The position numbers were made by a program, and so were the translations under genes. Positions 7,348-14,627 of a stretch of DNA of 15,031 nt are shown piece by piece (within the stretch, counting starts at the first letter, position 1; every line of letters begins with the position of its first letter). This DNA is from an uncultured Mollicutes bacterium (GTDB lineage: Bacteria > Bacillota_I > Bacilli_A > Acholeplasmatales > Anaeroplasmataceae). The DNA lies in contig CALCWU010000072.1 in NCBI GenBank assembly GCA_937905855.1, positions 1-15,031 of the forward strand. The letters are read 5' to 3'. Under the pieces are notes generated by a model. It ran no database searches, had not been told where the DNA came from, and saw nothing but the letters and a program-made list of their open reading frames with translations.

Positions 7348-7447
7348 TATGGCGGACATGAAAATAATAATCGCATGCGAGATGTAGTTTAGATTGGTTA
7401 AGATTGGTAAATGATTGAATAAAGAAACATCAAGACAATCCGCCATA
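7348..7447 (-). other. Possible structured RNA element between glnN and glnA
   Basis: A perfect 9-bp inverted repeat, TATGGCGGA (7348-7356) and TCCGCCATA (7439-7447), closes an 82-nt segment. It is much more GC-rich at the arms than its surroundings. Inside are GATGT/ACATC arms that can pair, a 10-bp palindrome TCGCATGCGA (7371-7380) and, on the minus strand, three CAATC repeats about 10 nt apart. On the minus strand the terminator at 7308-7345 follows immediately, an arrangement seen in small RNAs and in attenuating leaders. No known RNA family is recognised, and the strand is assumed from the adjacent terminator. A 57-codon frame (7446 to 7273) crosses it but runs through the terminator and looks like chance. 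Confidence 0.4.
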
Positions 7448-7454
7448 CATTAAA

Positions 7455-9548
7455 TTAATCCTCAATAAATAAATCACTATAGCTTGGAACAGGCCAATAA
7501 CTTTTTGCTACAATTTCCTCTAAGGCATCAATGTCTCCTCTAATTGATGCAAGAATTGGTACAATTATTTGTAAATAAGCTAAAGCCTTATTATGCAATT
7601 CTTCAATAGCTCTAACATTCATAAGAGCTGTTTTTAAGGTTTCCTTTTTAATTGAAGCTGAGTCTAAAAGGGCGACAACCTTATCTAAATGCTCCTTATA
7701 AGAAATATCAGTTATCTTAGAATTCCTACTAACATTATCAAGATCTACTGCAACATCAGAAGCATAGGCTCTAATAGCAGGAAGATATTTAGTATCAAGC
7801 ATTAATAAAGCTGTTTTAGATTCAATATCTATATTTTTAGCATACATTTCATAAGCAACACTTTGACGACATTTTAATTCAACATCACTTAAAACATTTA
7901 AAGAATTAAACATTGAAATTGTCTTATCGGTAGTAAATGAGCTAATTGCTTCAATATAGGTTTTAACATTTGGTAATCCTCTTTTTTCAGCCTCTATTGG
8001 CCAAGAAGCAGTATAACCATCACCATTAAAAATAACACGTTTATGGTCAATAATAGTCTTTCTTATATATTTCTTTAAATCAGCCTCAAAATTCTTTGAA
8101 TTCTCTAAGGCATCACAAGCCTTATTAAATTCATAGGCCATAATTGTATTTAGTGCTGTATTAGCAGAAGCAATACATACTGATGAAGCAAGCATTCTAA
8201 ATTCAAATTTATTACCCGTAAAAGCAAAAGGTGATGTTCTATTTCTATCAGTAGCCTCAGCAGTAATTTTGCCAATTTGCGGAATACCAAGATCTAGACT
8301 ATGAGGATGAATTGAGCTTGTAGCCTCACCCTTATTAATGATTTGCTCAACAACATCTAAAAGCTGATCACCTAAATAAATAGATAAAATAGCTGGTGGA
8401 GCTTCATTAGCACCAAGTCTAAAATCATTACCAGGATTAGATGCACAAGCACGAAGAAGCACAGCATTCTCATCAACGCCCTCAATAATACAAGCAAGTG
8501 TTAATAAAAACTTTAAATTATTCTCTGGAGTATCAGTTGGATCAGTTAAATTAATATTATCGGCATTAACACTCCAATTATTATGCTTACCACTACCATT
8601 AATGTGAGCAAATGGCTTTTCATGAAGAAGACAAACTAAATTATGCTTTCTTGCTGTTCTTTGTAATGTTTCCATTAGCATCATATTTTGATCAGCAGCT
8701 AAGCCACCAATTGAAAAAATTGTTGCTGTTTCATGTTGAAGAGGAGCTACCTCATTATGATCAGTCTTAGCAGTTATACCAAGACTCCATAGTTCTTCAT
8801 TTATATCCTTCATAAAAGCTGTAACACGATTATTAATACCTGCAAAATAATGATCCATAAGCTCCTGACCCTTAGGTGGAAGCACACCAAACATTGTTCT
8901 ACCAGTATAAATTAAATCATCTCTTTTTAAATATAGATCACGATCAACTAAAAAATATTCCTGTTCTGGTCCTACAGCTGGATAAACCCTTTTAGCATCA
9001 TAGCCAAACATTTTCATAAATCTCTTTCCAGCCTTATCCAAAGCATTTAAAGAACGAAGCAAAGGAATCTTACGATCTAATGCCTCACCATGATATCCAA
9101 CAAAAACAGTTGGAATAAATAAAACTGTTCTATTTGCTACAGTTCTTATAAATACTGGCGTTGTTGGATCCCAAATTGTATATCCACGAGCATTTGCCGT
9201 ACTTCTTAAGCCCCCGCTTGGAAATGATGAAGCATCAGGTTCACCCTTTAATAAGGTCTTACCATTAAATTTTAAAACAATATCATCACCACTAAAATCA
9301 ATAAATGAATCATGCTTTTCCGCAGGAATAGTAGTAAGTGGTAAAAACCAATGCGTAAAATGAGTAGCTCCGTTTTCTAAAGCCCATACCTTAATTGCAT
9401 CTGCCACCTCATCTAATATGCCTAAATCAAGAGGTGTACCTTCCTTAATTGTCTTATTTAGGGAAGCAAAAGTCTCTGGCTTTAATCTTTCCTTCATTTT
9501 AGCTTCATTAAAAACATGAGAGCCAAAAACATTTAAAATGTCTGCCAT
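7455..9548 (-). CDS. glnN: Glutamine synthetase, type III
   Basis: The 697-residue glutamine synthetase is of the large GSIII family (usually about 700-730 residues), a cytoplasmic double-ring dodecamer. Family-specific blocks are present in order: GATHFTHWFLPLT at 60-72, AEKHDSFI 76-83, KGEPDASSFPSGGLRST 101-117, GPEQEYFLVD 193-202, HNEVAPLQHE 264-273, LLHEKPFAHINGSGKHNNW 307-325, RLGANEAPPAILSI 377-390 and DRNRTSPFAFTGNKFEFRM 434-452. The frame extends upstream to a GTG at 9590, but that lies in the terminator arm of the leader. The ATG at 9548 has AAAGGA at 9 nt and begins with the typical MADILNVFG, so it is the start. GSIII often backs up GSI and responds to nitrogen supply. Here expression seems to depend on antitermination in the leader at 9578-9650. 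Confidence 0.96.
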   Translation of the reverse strand: MADILNVFGSHVFNEAKMKERLKPETFASLNKTIKEGTPLDLGILDEVADAIKVWALENGATHFTHWFLPLTTIPAEKHDSFIDFSGDDIVLKFNGKTLLKGEPDASSFPSGGLRSTANARGYTIWDPTTPVFIRTVANRTVLFIPTVFVGYHGEALDRKIPLLRSLNALDKAGKRFMKMFGYDAKRVYPAVGPEQEYFLVDRDLYLKRDDLIYTGRTMFGVLPPKGQELMDHYFAGINNRVTAFMKDINEELWSLGITAKTDHNEVAPLQHETATIFSIGGLAADQNMMLMETLQRTARKHNLVCLLHEKPFAHINGSGKHNNWSVNADNINLTDPTDTPENNLKFLLTLACIIEGVDENAVLLRACASNPGNDFRLGANEAPPAILSIYLGDQLLDVVEQIINKGEATSSIHPHSLDLGIPQIGKITAEATDRNRTSPFAFTGNKFEFRMLASSVCIASANTALNTIMAYEFNKACDALENSKNFEADLKKYIRKTIIDHKRVIFNGDGYTASWPIEAEKRGLPNVKTYIEAISSFTTDKTISMFNSLNVLSDVELKCRQSVAYEMYAKNIDIESKTALLMLDTKYLPAIRAYASDVAVDLDNVSRNSKITDISYKEHLDKVVALLDSASIKKETLKTALMNVRAIEELHNKALAYLQIIVPILASIRGDIDALEEIVAKSYWPVPSYSDLFIED

Positions 9549-9577
9549 ATATATTAATCCTTTCTTATTTCCAAAAC

Positions 9578-9614
9578 AAAAAAAGGTCACAAAAGAAAAA
9601 TCACTTGCGACCTT
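9578..9614 (-). terminator. Leader terminator (attenuator) in front of glnN
   Basis: On the minus strand AAGGUCGCAA (9614-9605) pairs with UUGUGACCUU (9592-9583), 10 bp with one G-U, followed by a run of seven U. It stands only about 30 nt before the glnN start and behind a promoter, so transcripts must read through it to express glnN. It also marks the end for any transcript arriving from the upstream operon. Confidence 0.88.
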
Positions 9615-9650
9615 GCATTCGTTTTTATTATCTTAAGCACCATTGCTTAA
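9602..9650 (-). promoter_or_regulatory. ANTAR-type two-hexaloop antiterminator leader of glnN
   Basis: On the transcript, hairpin 1 is UUAAGC-[AAUGGU]-GCUUAA (9650-9633): a perfect 6-bp stem with a hexaloop having A at position 1 and G at position 4. Hairpin 2 is UGC-[AAGGUC]-GCA (9617-9606), again a hexaloop with A1 and G4; C-G and G-U pairs beyond two mismatches may lengthen its stem. The linker is 11-15 nt. Hairpin 2 shares nine bases with the 5' arm of the terminator, so the two structures exclude each other. This is the known target layout of ANTAR-domain antiterminators (EutV, NasR, AmiR), which are linked to nitrogen and ethanolamine genes. Weak points are the short second stem and a promoter that would start transcription almost at hairpin 1. 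Confidence 0.72.
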
Positions 9651-9654
9651 CTAC

Positions 9655-9683
9655 ATTTTATTTGAAAACAATAATTTTGTAAA
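9655..9683 (-). promoter_or_regulatory. Promoter of glnN
   Basis: On the minus strand TTTACA (9683-9678), exactly 17 bp and TAAAAT (9660-9655). The start point would be about 9651-9648, so the leader begins at the first hexaloop hairpin. Confidence 0.72.
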
Positions 9684-9695
9684 TATGAAAACGAT

Positions 9696-10199
9696 TTATT
9701 TATTTAAAATTGTTTCCACTATTCTTCTTTTATTTAATAGCTTACAAATCATTCCATTAATCACACCTGTTATCATACTTAATAGTGCAATGAATGGTAA
9801 ATAATAAATGAATGTGCTAGCACTAAGCATAAGCATAGCGACAATTATTTGACCAAAGCAATGACTAATGGAGCCTAACACTGAGGTACCAATAGGTGAG
9901 AAAAAATTAATTTTAGAAAATAGCAGCATAACAATAAATGAGCATACTCCTCCACTTAGGCTCATAAGCCAGGTTAGAGTAAAAATATTTCCTCTAAATA
10001 AACCAACAAGTAAAATTCTAAGTATCATTACCAGTAATGCCTCATACCATTTCATCTGATAAAGCATTATTAAAATAATGCAATTAGCAAGTCCAAGCTT
10101 AACTCCTGGAATAAACATTGGAATAAAGCCTTCAATAATATTTAATACAATTGCCATCGCCAGCATCATCGCAATTAAACAAGCTCTTTTTATACTCAT
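9696..10199 (-). CDS. Gx transporter family membrane protein (EetB-like; annotated elsewhere as heptaprenyl diphosphate synthase component I)
   Basis: The 167-residue integral membrane protein has about five hydrophobic segments. Family marks are PGVKLGLANCIILI near 31-44, LRILLVGLFRGNIFT near 60-74, SLSGG near 80-84 and SPIGTSVLGSISHCFGQI near 101-118. Despite the old synthase-subunit name it is transporter-like and its substrate is not known. A member of this family, paired with a NusG_II protein, occurs in the Listeria extracellular electron transfer locus (EetA/EetB). It is the last gene of the eight-gene operon: its ATG overlaps the stop of the NusG_II gene (ATGA), so translation is probably coupled. 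No polyprenyl synthetase gene follows, although one is a frequent neighbour in other genomes. Confidence 0.85.
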   Translation of the reverse strand: MSIKRACLIAMMLAMAIVLNIIEGFIPMFIPGVKLGLANCIILIMLYQMKWYEALLVMILRILLVGLFRGNIFTLTWLMSLSGGVCSFIVMLLFSKINFFSPIGTSVLGSISHCFGQIIVAMLMLSASTFIYYLPFIALLSMITGVINGMICKLLNKRRIVETILNK

Positions 10200-10570
10200 A
10201 TTTCTACATCAACCTTACTCTTTTCGCCAACAAGCTTTATATATACCTTATTAGGTAAGCAAACTATACTTTCATTAGTTGAAGAAATATAGCCCTGCTT
10301 GCTACATAAATGGTATGTTGAATTTTCTTCAACAACCGCAATTTTATTATGCTTACAAGCAATTACAACATCACCATTATCACCCTTAACCTTGTAATAG
10401 GTAATATTATCATCAAGCTTAGCTAAATCTATTTCTAAAACTATATCATTTTTATAATAAACAACTGCCTTTAAATTATTTTTCTTACTGCTAACCTTAA
10501 AAATAATAATCGCTACTAAAGAAATTATTAAAATTGAAAGAATTAAAGCTAAATCTCTACGTTTCTTCAT
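10196..10570 (-). CDS. NusG domain II protein, membrane-anchored (EetA-like)
   Basis: The 124-residue protein has one N-terminal membrane anchor (about residues 7-25, after KKRR) and an extracytoplasmic NusG_II domain. The domain ends with the diagnostic C...GYISSTNESIVCLPNKVYIKL, whose two cysteines (about 89 and 104) are conserved in the family. The name comes from a fold shared with an insert domain of NusG; it is not a transcription factor. In many Firmicutes it sits between apbE and a Gx-transporter gene, exactly as here, and an EetA role in flavin-based electron transfer is suggested by that context. It starts 1 nt after the apbE stop with AAGGA in front, and overlaps the next gene by 4 nt. 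Confidence 0.88.
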   Translation of the reverse strand: MKKRRDLALILSILIISLVAIIIFKVSSKKNNLKAVVYYKNDIVLEIDLAKLDDNITYYKVKGDNGDVVIACKHNKIAVVEENSTYHLCSKQGYISSTNESIVCLPNKVYIKLVGEKSKVDVEI

Positions 10571-10571
10571 T

Positions 10572-11543
10572 TTAGTCCTTTAATGATGAATAGATGAGTT
10601 CATCCTCACCATAGATGATTACATCAATATTTTTATTATTTAAGAATTCCTTTATTTCCTCAACGCTCATTGCATAAAGAGCAGTTGAATAAGCATCCAT
10701 TTTGGCACTATCGTCACCAATTAGTGTTAAAGAAAAATAATTATCTATCGTTTTACCAGTTTTAGCGTCTATTAGATGAGTATATCTTTTCCCATCAATT
10801 AGCTTTGTTTGCTCACGATATGAGCTAGAAACAATTGCTTTATTCTTAGCCTTGATAATTTCAAAATAGCCAGAGCCCATTTTTTTAATTCCAACATTAA
10901 ATTCCTTATTATTAGTTTTTTCACCAAGCAAAATATTTGAGCTTCCAGCATCAATTAAATAATATCTAATATTGTTTTTCTTAAGATATTCATAGACCTT
11001 TTGTGTTGCAAAGCCTTTGGCAATACCACCTAAATCAATATTAGCATTACCAATAATACTAACCTTATTTCCCTCAATTACTATTGTCGATTCCTTAATA
11101 TTATTTAATTCCTTATCTAGGCTTTGTAAAACAAAATCAACATTAGGATTATCTGTATTTAAAACATAATCCTTCCATAGATGACTAATATTACCAATTA
11201 GAGGCTCATAATAGCCACTAGTTTCCTCATTGATGCTGATAGCATAATTAAGTAGCTCAATAAGCTCATCATCAACAATTTCACTTCTACTTTTGTTAAT
11301 ATCATAGATAGACTTAACACCCGAATGACTCATATAATCATCAGCTAAATCATTATATTTTTCATAAATTGCTTCAATTTCTGTAAAATGAACATTGGCC
11401 GTTGCTTCATTTTTAACCTCAAGCTTAACATTAACTATAGTATCCATAGTATAAATCATTTTTGTATAGGTATTAAGCCTATTGCAGCTTGCAAGTAAAA
11501 GTGAAAATATTAAAATGGTTAATATTTTTTTAATCATTTTCAT
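10572..11543 (-). CDS. apbE: FAD:protein FMN transferase, lipoprotein (ApbE)
   Basis: The 323-residue flavin transferase cleaves FAD and attaches FMN to a Thr or Ser of secreted or membrane target proteins. A lipoprotein signal is clear: MKMIKKILTILIF then LLLASC, with C20 as the lipidated residue. Motifs: TMDTIV near 32-37, DLGGIAKGFA near 173-182, LIDAGSSNIL near 198-207, THLIDAKTGKTID near 255-267 (the usual HIIDPxTG has A for P) and DDSAKMDAYSTALYAM near 276-291 with the metal/FAD-binding Asp and Thr. The frame extends to 11600 inside the preceding gene, but ATG 11543 has AAGGA at 8 nt, follows the DUF5662 stop by 1 nt and gives a clean signal peptide. No FMN-binding target protein (T-box motif) is in the window. 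Confidence 0.94.
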   Translation of the reverse strand: MKMIKKILTILIFSLLLASCNRLNTYTKMIYTMDTIVNVKLEVKNEATANVHFTEIEAIYEKYNDLADDYMSHSGVKSIYDINKSRSEIVDDELIELLNYAISINEETSGYYEPLIGNISHLWKDYVLNTDNPNVDFVLQSLDKELNNIKESTIVIEGNKVSIIGNANIDLGGIAKGFATQKVYEYLKKNNIRYYLIDAGSSNILLGEKTNNKEFNVGIKKMGSGYFEIIKAKNKAIVSSSYREQTKLIDGKRYTHLIDAKTGKTIDNYFSLTLIGDDSAKMDAYSTALYAMSVEEIKEFLNNKNIDVIIYGEDELIYSSLKD

Positions 11544-11544
11544 T

Positions 11545-12081
11545 TTAGTATTCCTTAACCGCCTTAATAATTTTAAATGCGGCCTTCTCTCCTTTGTCAA
11601 TAAGTAGATTTATCCAGCTTACAAGCAAGGCCTCAGTATCACTATGCATCACATATTTATCCTTATGTCTATTATGATAATCAAGTATTCCCTTAGGATT
11701 ATAATTTTTCTTCATATAAACCTTAGTAGCAGCAATACGATCACAAAACATTTCCTTAACATAGCGTATTGGCATTTTAATAGGAACATAAGTCATTTTT
11801 TCCGGATCATGATCAACCCAATATTCAAAATGATGCTTATTACGACCTTTATGATGAAGCCAAGCACTTGAGTAGCCATATATTTCCTTTTCTCTTGCAT
11901 TAGGGGAATGATCACCCTGATAATATTTCATACCTATTCTAAATTCACACCAAGAATATTTAGATAAATCGTGCTTTAAGCCTTGAAGCCCAATGCCAGC
12001 CTTGAAGCAAAGCCTCATAACAATATGACGATGCTTGGTTATTGTTAAAAAGTGTTTTATTGGATGAAGCAAATTAAACAT
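11545..12081 (-). CDS. DUF5662 family protein, probable HD-like metal-binding protein
   Basis: The 178-residue cytoplasmic protein of unknown function is recognised from the conserved blocks FKAGIGLQGLKHDLSKYS (26-43), SPNAREKEIYGYS (59-71) and WLHHKGRNKHHFEYW (74-88), followed by CDRIAATKVY (113-122). The arrangement H37-D38, H76-H77, H83-H84 and D114-R115 looks like an HD-superfamily metal site, so a phosphohydrolase activity is possible but not shown. It lies between truA and apbE, 3 nt after the truA stop and 1 nt before apbE. The AGGAG sequence directly touches the ATG at 12081, an unfavourable spacing. A TTG three codons later (12072) would have it at 9 nt and may be the true start. Confidence 0.8.
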   Translation of the reverse strand: MFNLLHPIKHFLTITKHRHIVMRLCFKAGIGLQGLKHDLSKYSWCEFRIGMKYYQGDHSPNAREKEIYGYSSAWLHHKGRNKHHFEYWVDHDPEKMTYVPIKMPIRYVKEMFCDRIAATKVYMKKNYNPKGILDYHNRHKDKYVMHSDTEALLVSWINLLIDKGEKAAFKIIKAVKEY

Positions 12082-12084
12082 CTC

Positions 12085-12816
12085 CTAATCATAATATACC
12101 TTCATTAAATATAGACCATAGCCTGGAGCAATCTTATGAGATATACCAGGATCACGCTCATTAAATACTCTTGTAATAGTTTCAAGACTATCTCTTTTAG
12201 CGCCAATCTCTAAAACCAGCCCCATCATTCTTCTAATTTGATATTTTAAGAAACCACTACCAATAAAAATAAAGCGAAGATAATCACCATCCTTAATGAT
12301 CTTAGCCTCATAAATAGTCTTTTCAAAGTCCTTTAAAGGATTAACTGAGCCACTACAAAAGCCTTTAAAATTATGCTTACCACATAGCATCCTCAAAGCC
12401 TCATTCATTAAATCTATATCAAGATTCTTATAATAGGCCATATACCTATTTTCAAAAACTGATGGCTCTCTTTGCTTTACTAAATAATGATATTCCTTTT
12501 TTTTAGCACTAAAGCGTGCATGAAAGCTTTCATCTACTATGCTTGCATCAACAATTCTAATGTCTCTTGGTAAAAAAGAATTAAGCCCATTTTTTATTGC
12601 CTCGGGCTTAATATTTAAATCTAAATCAAAATGAATTACCTGACCAATAGCATGAACCATTGCATCTGTTCTTCCAGCAGGATATATTTTAACATCCTTG
12701 TGTAGCATCATTTTTATGGCTTCCTTAAGGCATATTTCGATTGTAACCTCACCTGGCTGAACCTGGAATCCCTTATAATTATAGCCGTCATAGCTCACAA
12801 TACATTTATAGCGCAT
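12085..12816 (-). CDS. truA: tRNA pseudouridine(38-40) synthase
   Basis: The 243-residue enzyme converts uridines 38-40 of the tRNA anticodon arm to pseudouridine. The catalytic Asp is D51 in AGRTDAMVHAIGQVIHF; the family normally has AGRTDxGVHA, so the Gly after the catalytic loop is Met here. Other blocks: the N-terminal YDGYNYKGFQVQP, LPRDIRI, FHARFSAKKKEYHY and the C-terminal GSGFLKYQIRRMMGLVLEIG. Length is normal (about 245). The ATG lies inside the end of ecfT (11-nt overlap), as in many Firmicutes where ecfA1-ecfA2-ecfT-truA are one transcript next to ribosomal protein genes. Those ribosomal genes are not downstream here; apbE and relatives follow instead. Confidence 0.95.
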   Translation of the reverse strand: MRYKCIVSYDGYNYKGFQVQPGEVTIEICLKEAIKMMLHKDVKIYPAGRTDAMVHAIGQVIHFDLDLNIKPEAIKNGLNSFLPRDIRIVDASIVDESFHARFSAKKKEYHYLVKQREPSVFENRYMAYYKNLDIDLMNEALRMLCGKHNFKGFCSGSVNPLKDFEKTIYEAKIIKDGDYLRFIFIGSGFLKYQIRRMMGLVLEIGAKRDSLETITRVFNERDPGISHKIAPGYGLYLMKVYYD

Positions 12817-13774
12817 ACTTAATCACCAAAACTAAAGTGTATAATAAAACAACAGCTATTAAGCAAAAATAATCAATGAATCTAAGCTTTAGCTCATCAT
12901 ATTTTGTTCTAGGAGCGTCAATAACATAGCCTCTTGCCTCCATAGCATTAGCTAAATCCTCAGCTCTTTTAAATGATATAACAAACATTGGAATCAATAA
13001 AGAAATAACCTGATTTACCTTTTGCTTAAGGTTGCCCTCATTAAAATCAACACCACGTGATGATTGAGCTTTCATAATCTTTTTAGTTTCCTCAAGTAAG
13101 GTAGGAATAAAACGTAAGGTAAGAGATAGAGTCATAGAAATGATACCAACAGGAACCTTAATATACTTAAGTGGCTTTAAAACACTCGATAAGCCATTAT
13201 TAATATCGGTATTTGAGGTAGAGAATGTTAAAAGTGAGGTAACACCAATCATAATAACAATTCTTACAAAAATAAATACACCCTTGCTAACACCACCACT
13301 ATAAATCATCAAGCTATAATTAGCCCAATTAAAGCTTGAAAAATTCATATAATGTTGGACTAAAAAGCACAAAAATATAACAATTAAAAAATAAAGCATA
13401 CCTAGTCTAATTATTTTTTTTGTGAATAAATAAACTAAAACAATACCCACAATTGCAAGCAACTGATATAGACCAAAATGAAAATCAATTGTTGCCCAAA
13501 GTGTACCACTCTTAGTATAAATAAGCTGTAAAACAAAGGTAAATATTAGTAAAAATAGCACTGGCTTTAACCCCTTCAAAGCCTTTAACAGAGGAATTCT
13601 TGTAGTTAAGAAAATAATAACAAATATTAAAAATGCCGCATCCATCATTTCCATTGTTGGAATTAAGAATATTAAAACCATTAATAATACTGTTAAAATT
13701 ATTTTCATACGAGGATCCATTTTATAAATCCAACTGTTACCTGGAACATATTGACCAATAGTGATATTATTCAT
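12806..13774 (-). CDS. ecfT: ECF transporter transmembrane subunit EcfT
   Basis: EcfT couples the two ATPases EcfA1/EcfA2 to exchangeable substrate-binding S components for vitamin or metal uptake at the membrane. The N-terminus IGQYVPGNSWIYKMDPRMK is typical. Two coupling-helix motifs follow: AQSSRGVDF (236-244; the usual A-R-G is S-R-G) and AMEARGY (277-283). The protein is long, 322 residues against about 265. The surplus lies between YTKSG (86-90) and YSGGVSKGVF (158-167) and contains two additional hydrophobic segments, about 102-118 and 125-140. The SD is perfect (AGGAGG, 8 nt) and overlaps the end of ecfA2, whose stop lies 8 nt inside this gene. No S component is in the window, as expected for a group II (shared) module. 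Confidence 0.95.
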   Translation of the reverse strand: MNNITIGQYVPGNSWIYKMDPRMKIILTVLLMVLIFLIPTMEMMDAAFLIFVIIFLTTRIPLLKALKGLKPVLFLLIFTFVLQLIYTKSGTLWATIDFHFGLYQLLAIVGIVLVYLFTKKIIRLGMLYFLIVIFLCFLVQHYMNFSSFNWANYSLMIYSGGVSKGVFIFVRIVIMIGVTSLLTFSTSNTDINNGLSSVLKPLKYIKVPVGIISMTLSLTLRFIPTLLEETKKIMKAQSSRGVDFNEGNLKQKVNQVISLLIPMFVISFKRAEDLANAMEARGYVIDAPRTKYDELKLRFIDYFCLIAVVLLYTLVLVIKYAL

Positions 13775-14627
13775 TTATAATACCTCCTAATGCTTTAATA
13801 AGCTCATCACAAGTTTTATATTCATATTTAAGATTATAGCCCATTTTTTCATTCAAATAATCAATCAATGACAAAATTTGAGGCTTTAAAAGATGACTTT
13901 CCTTATAAATGTCACTGCCAAAAACCTCATTTGGCGTACCATCAAAGAAAATTTCCTTATCCTTCATAACAATAACTCTAGTTGCATAGCGATAAACGAT
14001 ATCCATATCATGAGTTATAACAATAGTTGTTTTATTTGAAGTTGTATACAGCTCATAAAACATATCCATTATTTCTCTTTGACCCTTAGGATCAAGACCT
14101 CTTGTTGGTTCATCAAGTAATAAAACACTAGGATTATAGGCTAAAATACCAGCAATAGCAACCTTACGCATTTGACCACCACTTAAATTAAATGGTGATT
14201 TATCAAGCAAATCAGAAATTTCTAGCATACTAGCTACCTCTTTTGCTCTAGCAGTAGCCTCGGTAGCAGTCATTCCAAATATTTTAGGAGCGAACACAAT
14301 ATCCTTTAAAACTGTTTCCTCGAATAGCTGATATTCGGGAAATTGAAAGACAAAGCCCACATTTTTTCTTATAGGCTTTAGCTTCGGATTCTTTTTAGCC
14401 TTAGGAGTTATTTTAGCTCCTAGGATATCAACATATCCTGTAGTAGGTAATAATAAGGCATTCATATGCTGTACAAGGGTTGATTTGCCGCTACCAGTTT
14501 GTCCAACAATACAAACAAATTCTCCAGTCTCATTAATATTTAAATTTATATTTTTAATTGCATCAACAGTTTCCTTTTTCTTTAGGCCTGGATAGCTATG
14601 ACTTACTTCATAAAATGATATTCCCAT
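13767..14627 (-). CDS. ecfA2: ECF transporter ATP-binding protein EcfA2
   Basis: The 286-residue ABC ATPase powers ECF vitamin transport as a heterodimer with EcfA1. Walker A GQTGSGKST at 42-50, Q-loop FQFPEYQLFEETV from about 94 (Q95), signature LSGGQMRKVAIAG 148-160, Walker B VLLLDEPTRGLDP 168-180 and switch His in ITHD (H206). The YQLFEETV stretch and the position after EcfA1 fit EcfA2 (EcfA prime). The C-terminal extension after about residue 230 is the usual dimerisation/regulatory tail. The start at 14627 lies 25 nt inside ecfA1, with GGAGG 4 nt before the ATG, suggesting translational coupling. Confidence 0.95.
   Translation of the reverse strand: MGISFYEVSHSYPGLKKKETVDAIKNINLNINETGEFVCIVGQTGSGKSTLVQHMNALLLPTTGYVDILGAKITPKAKKNPKLKPIRKNVGFVFQFPEYQLFEETVLKDIVFAPKIFGMTATEATARAKEVASMLEISDLLDKSPFNLSGGQMRKVAIAGILAYNPSVLLLDEPTRGLDPKGQREIMDMFYELYTTSNKTTIVITHDMDIVYRYATRVIVMKDKEIFFDGTPNEVFGSDIYKESHLLKPQILSLIDYLNEKMGYNLKYEYKTCDELIKALGGIINE

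Noticed and set aside
7371..7380. Palindrome TCGCATGCGA as a separate protein-binding site
   Set aside because: It lies inside a larger paired segment and away from any promoter, so it is treated as part of that element.
7273..7446. 57-codon minus-strand frame (begins MADCLDV) between glnN and glnA
   Set aside because: It runs through the glnN terminator hairpin, has only a distant GAGGAT in front that belongs to the glnN stop region, and its product is not recognisable. The similarity of its first residues to the GlnN start does not continue.
9549..9590. Longer N-terminus for GlnN from the GTG at 9590
   Set aside because: That codon lies in the terminator arm; the SD and the family-typical MADILNVFG support ATG 9548.
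9868..10059. Plus-strand open frame inside the Gx transporter gene
   Set aside because: Antisense shadow of a well-supported membrane protein gene, with no SD and no recognisable product. The same holds for the plus-strand frame at 11644-11871 and the minus-strand frame at 5537-5722 inside topB.
11544..11600. Longer N-terminus for ApbE starting inside the preceding gene
   Set aside because: It would put 19 charged residues before the lipoprotein signal; ATG 11543 has a good SD, follows the previous stop by 1 nt and gives a normal signal peptide.
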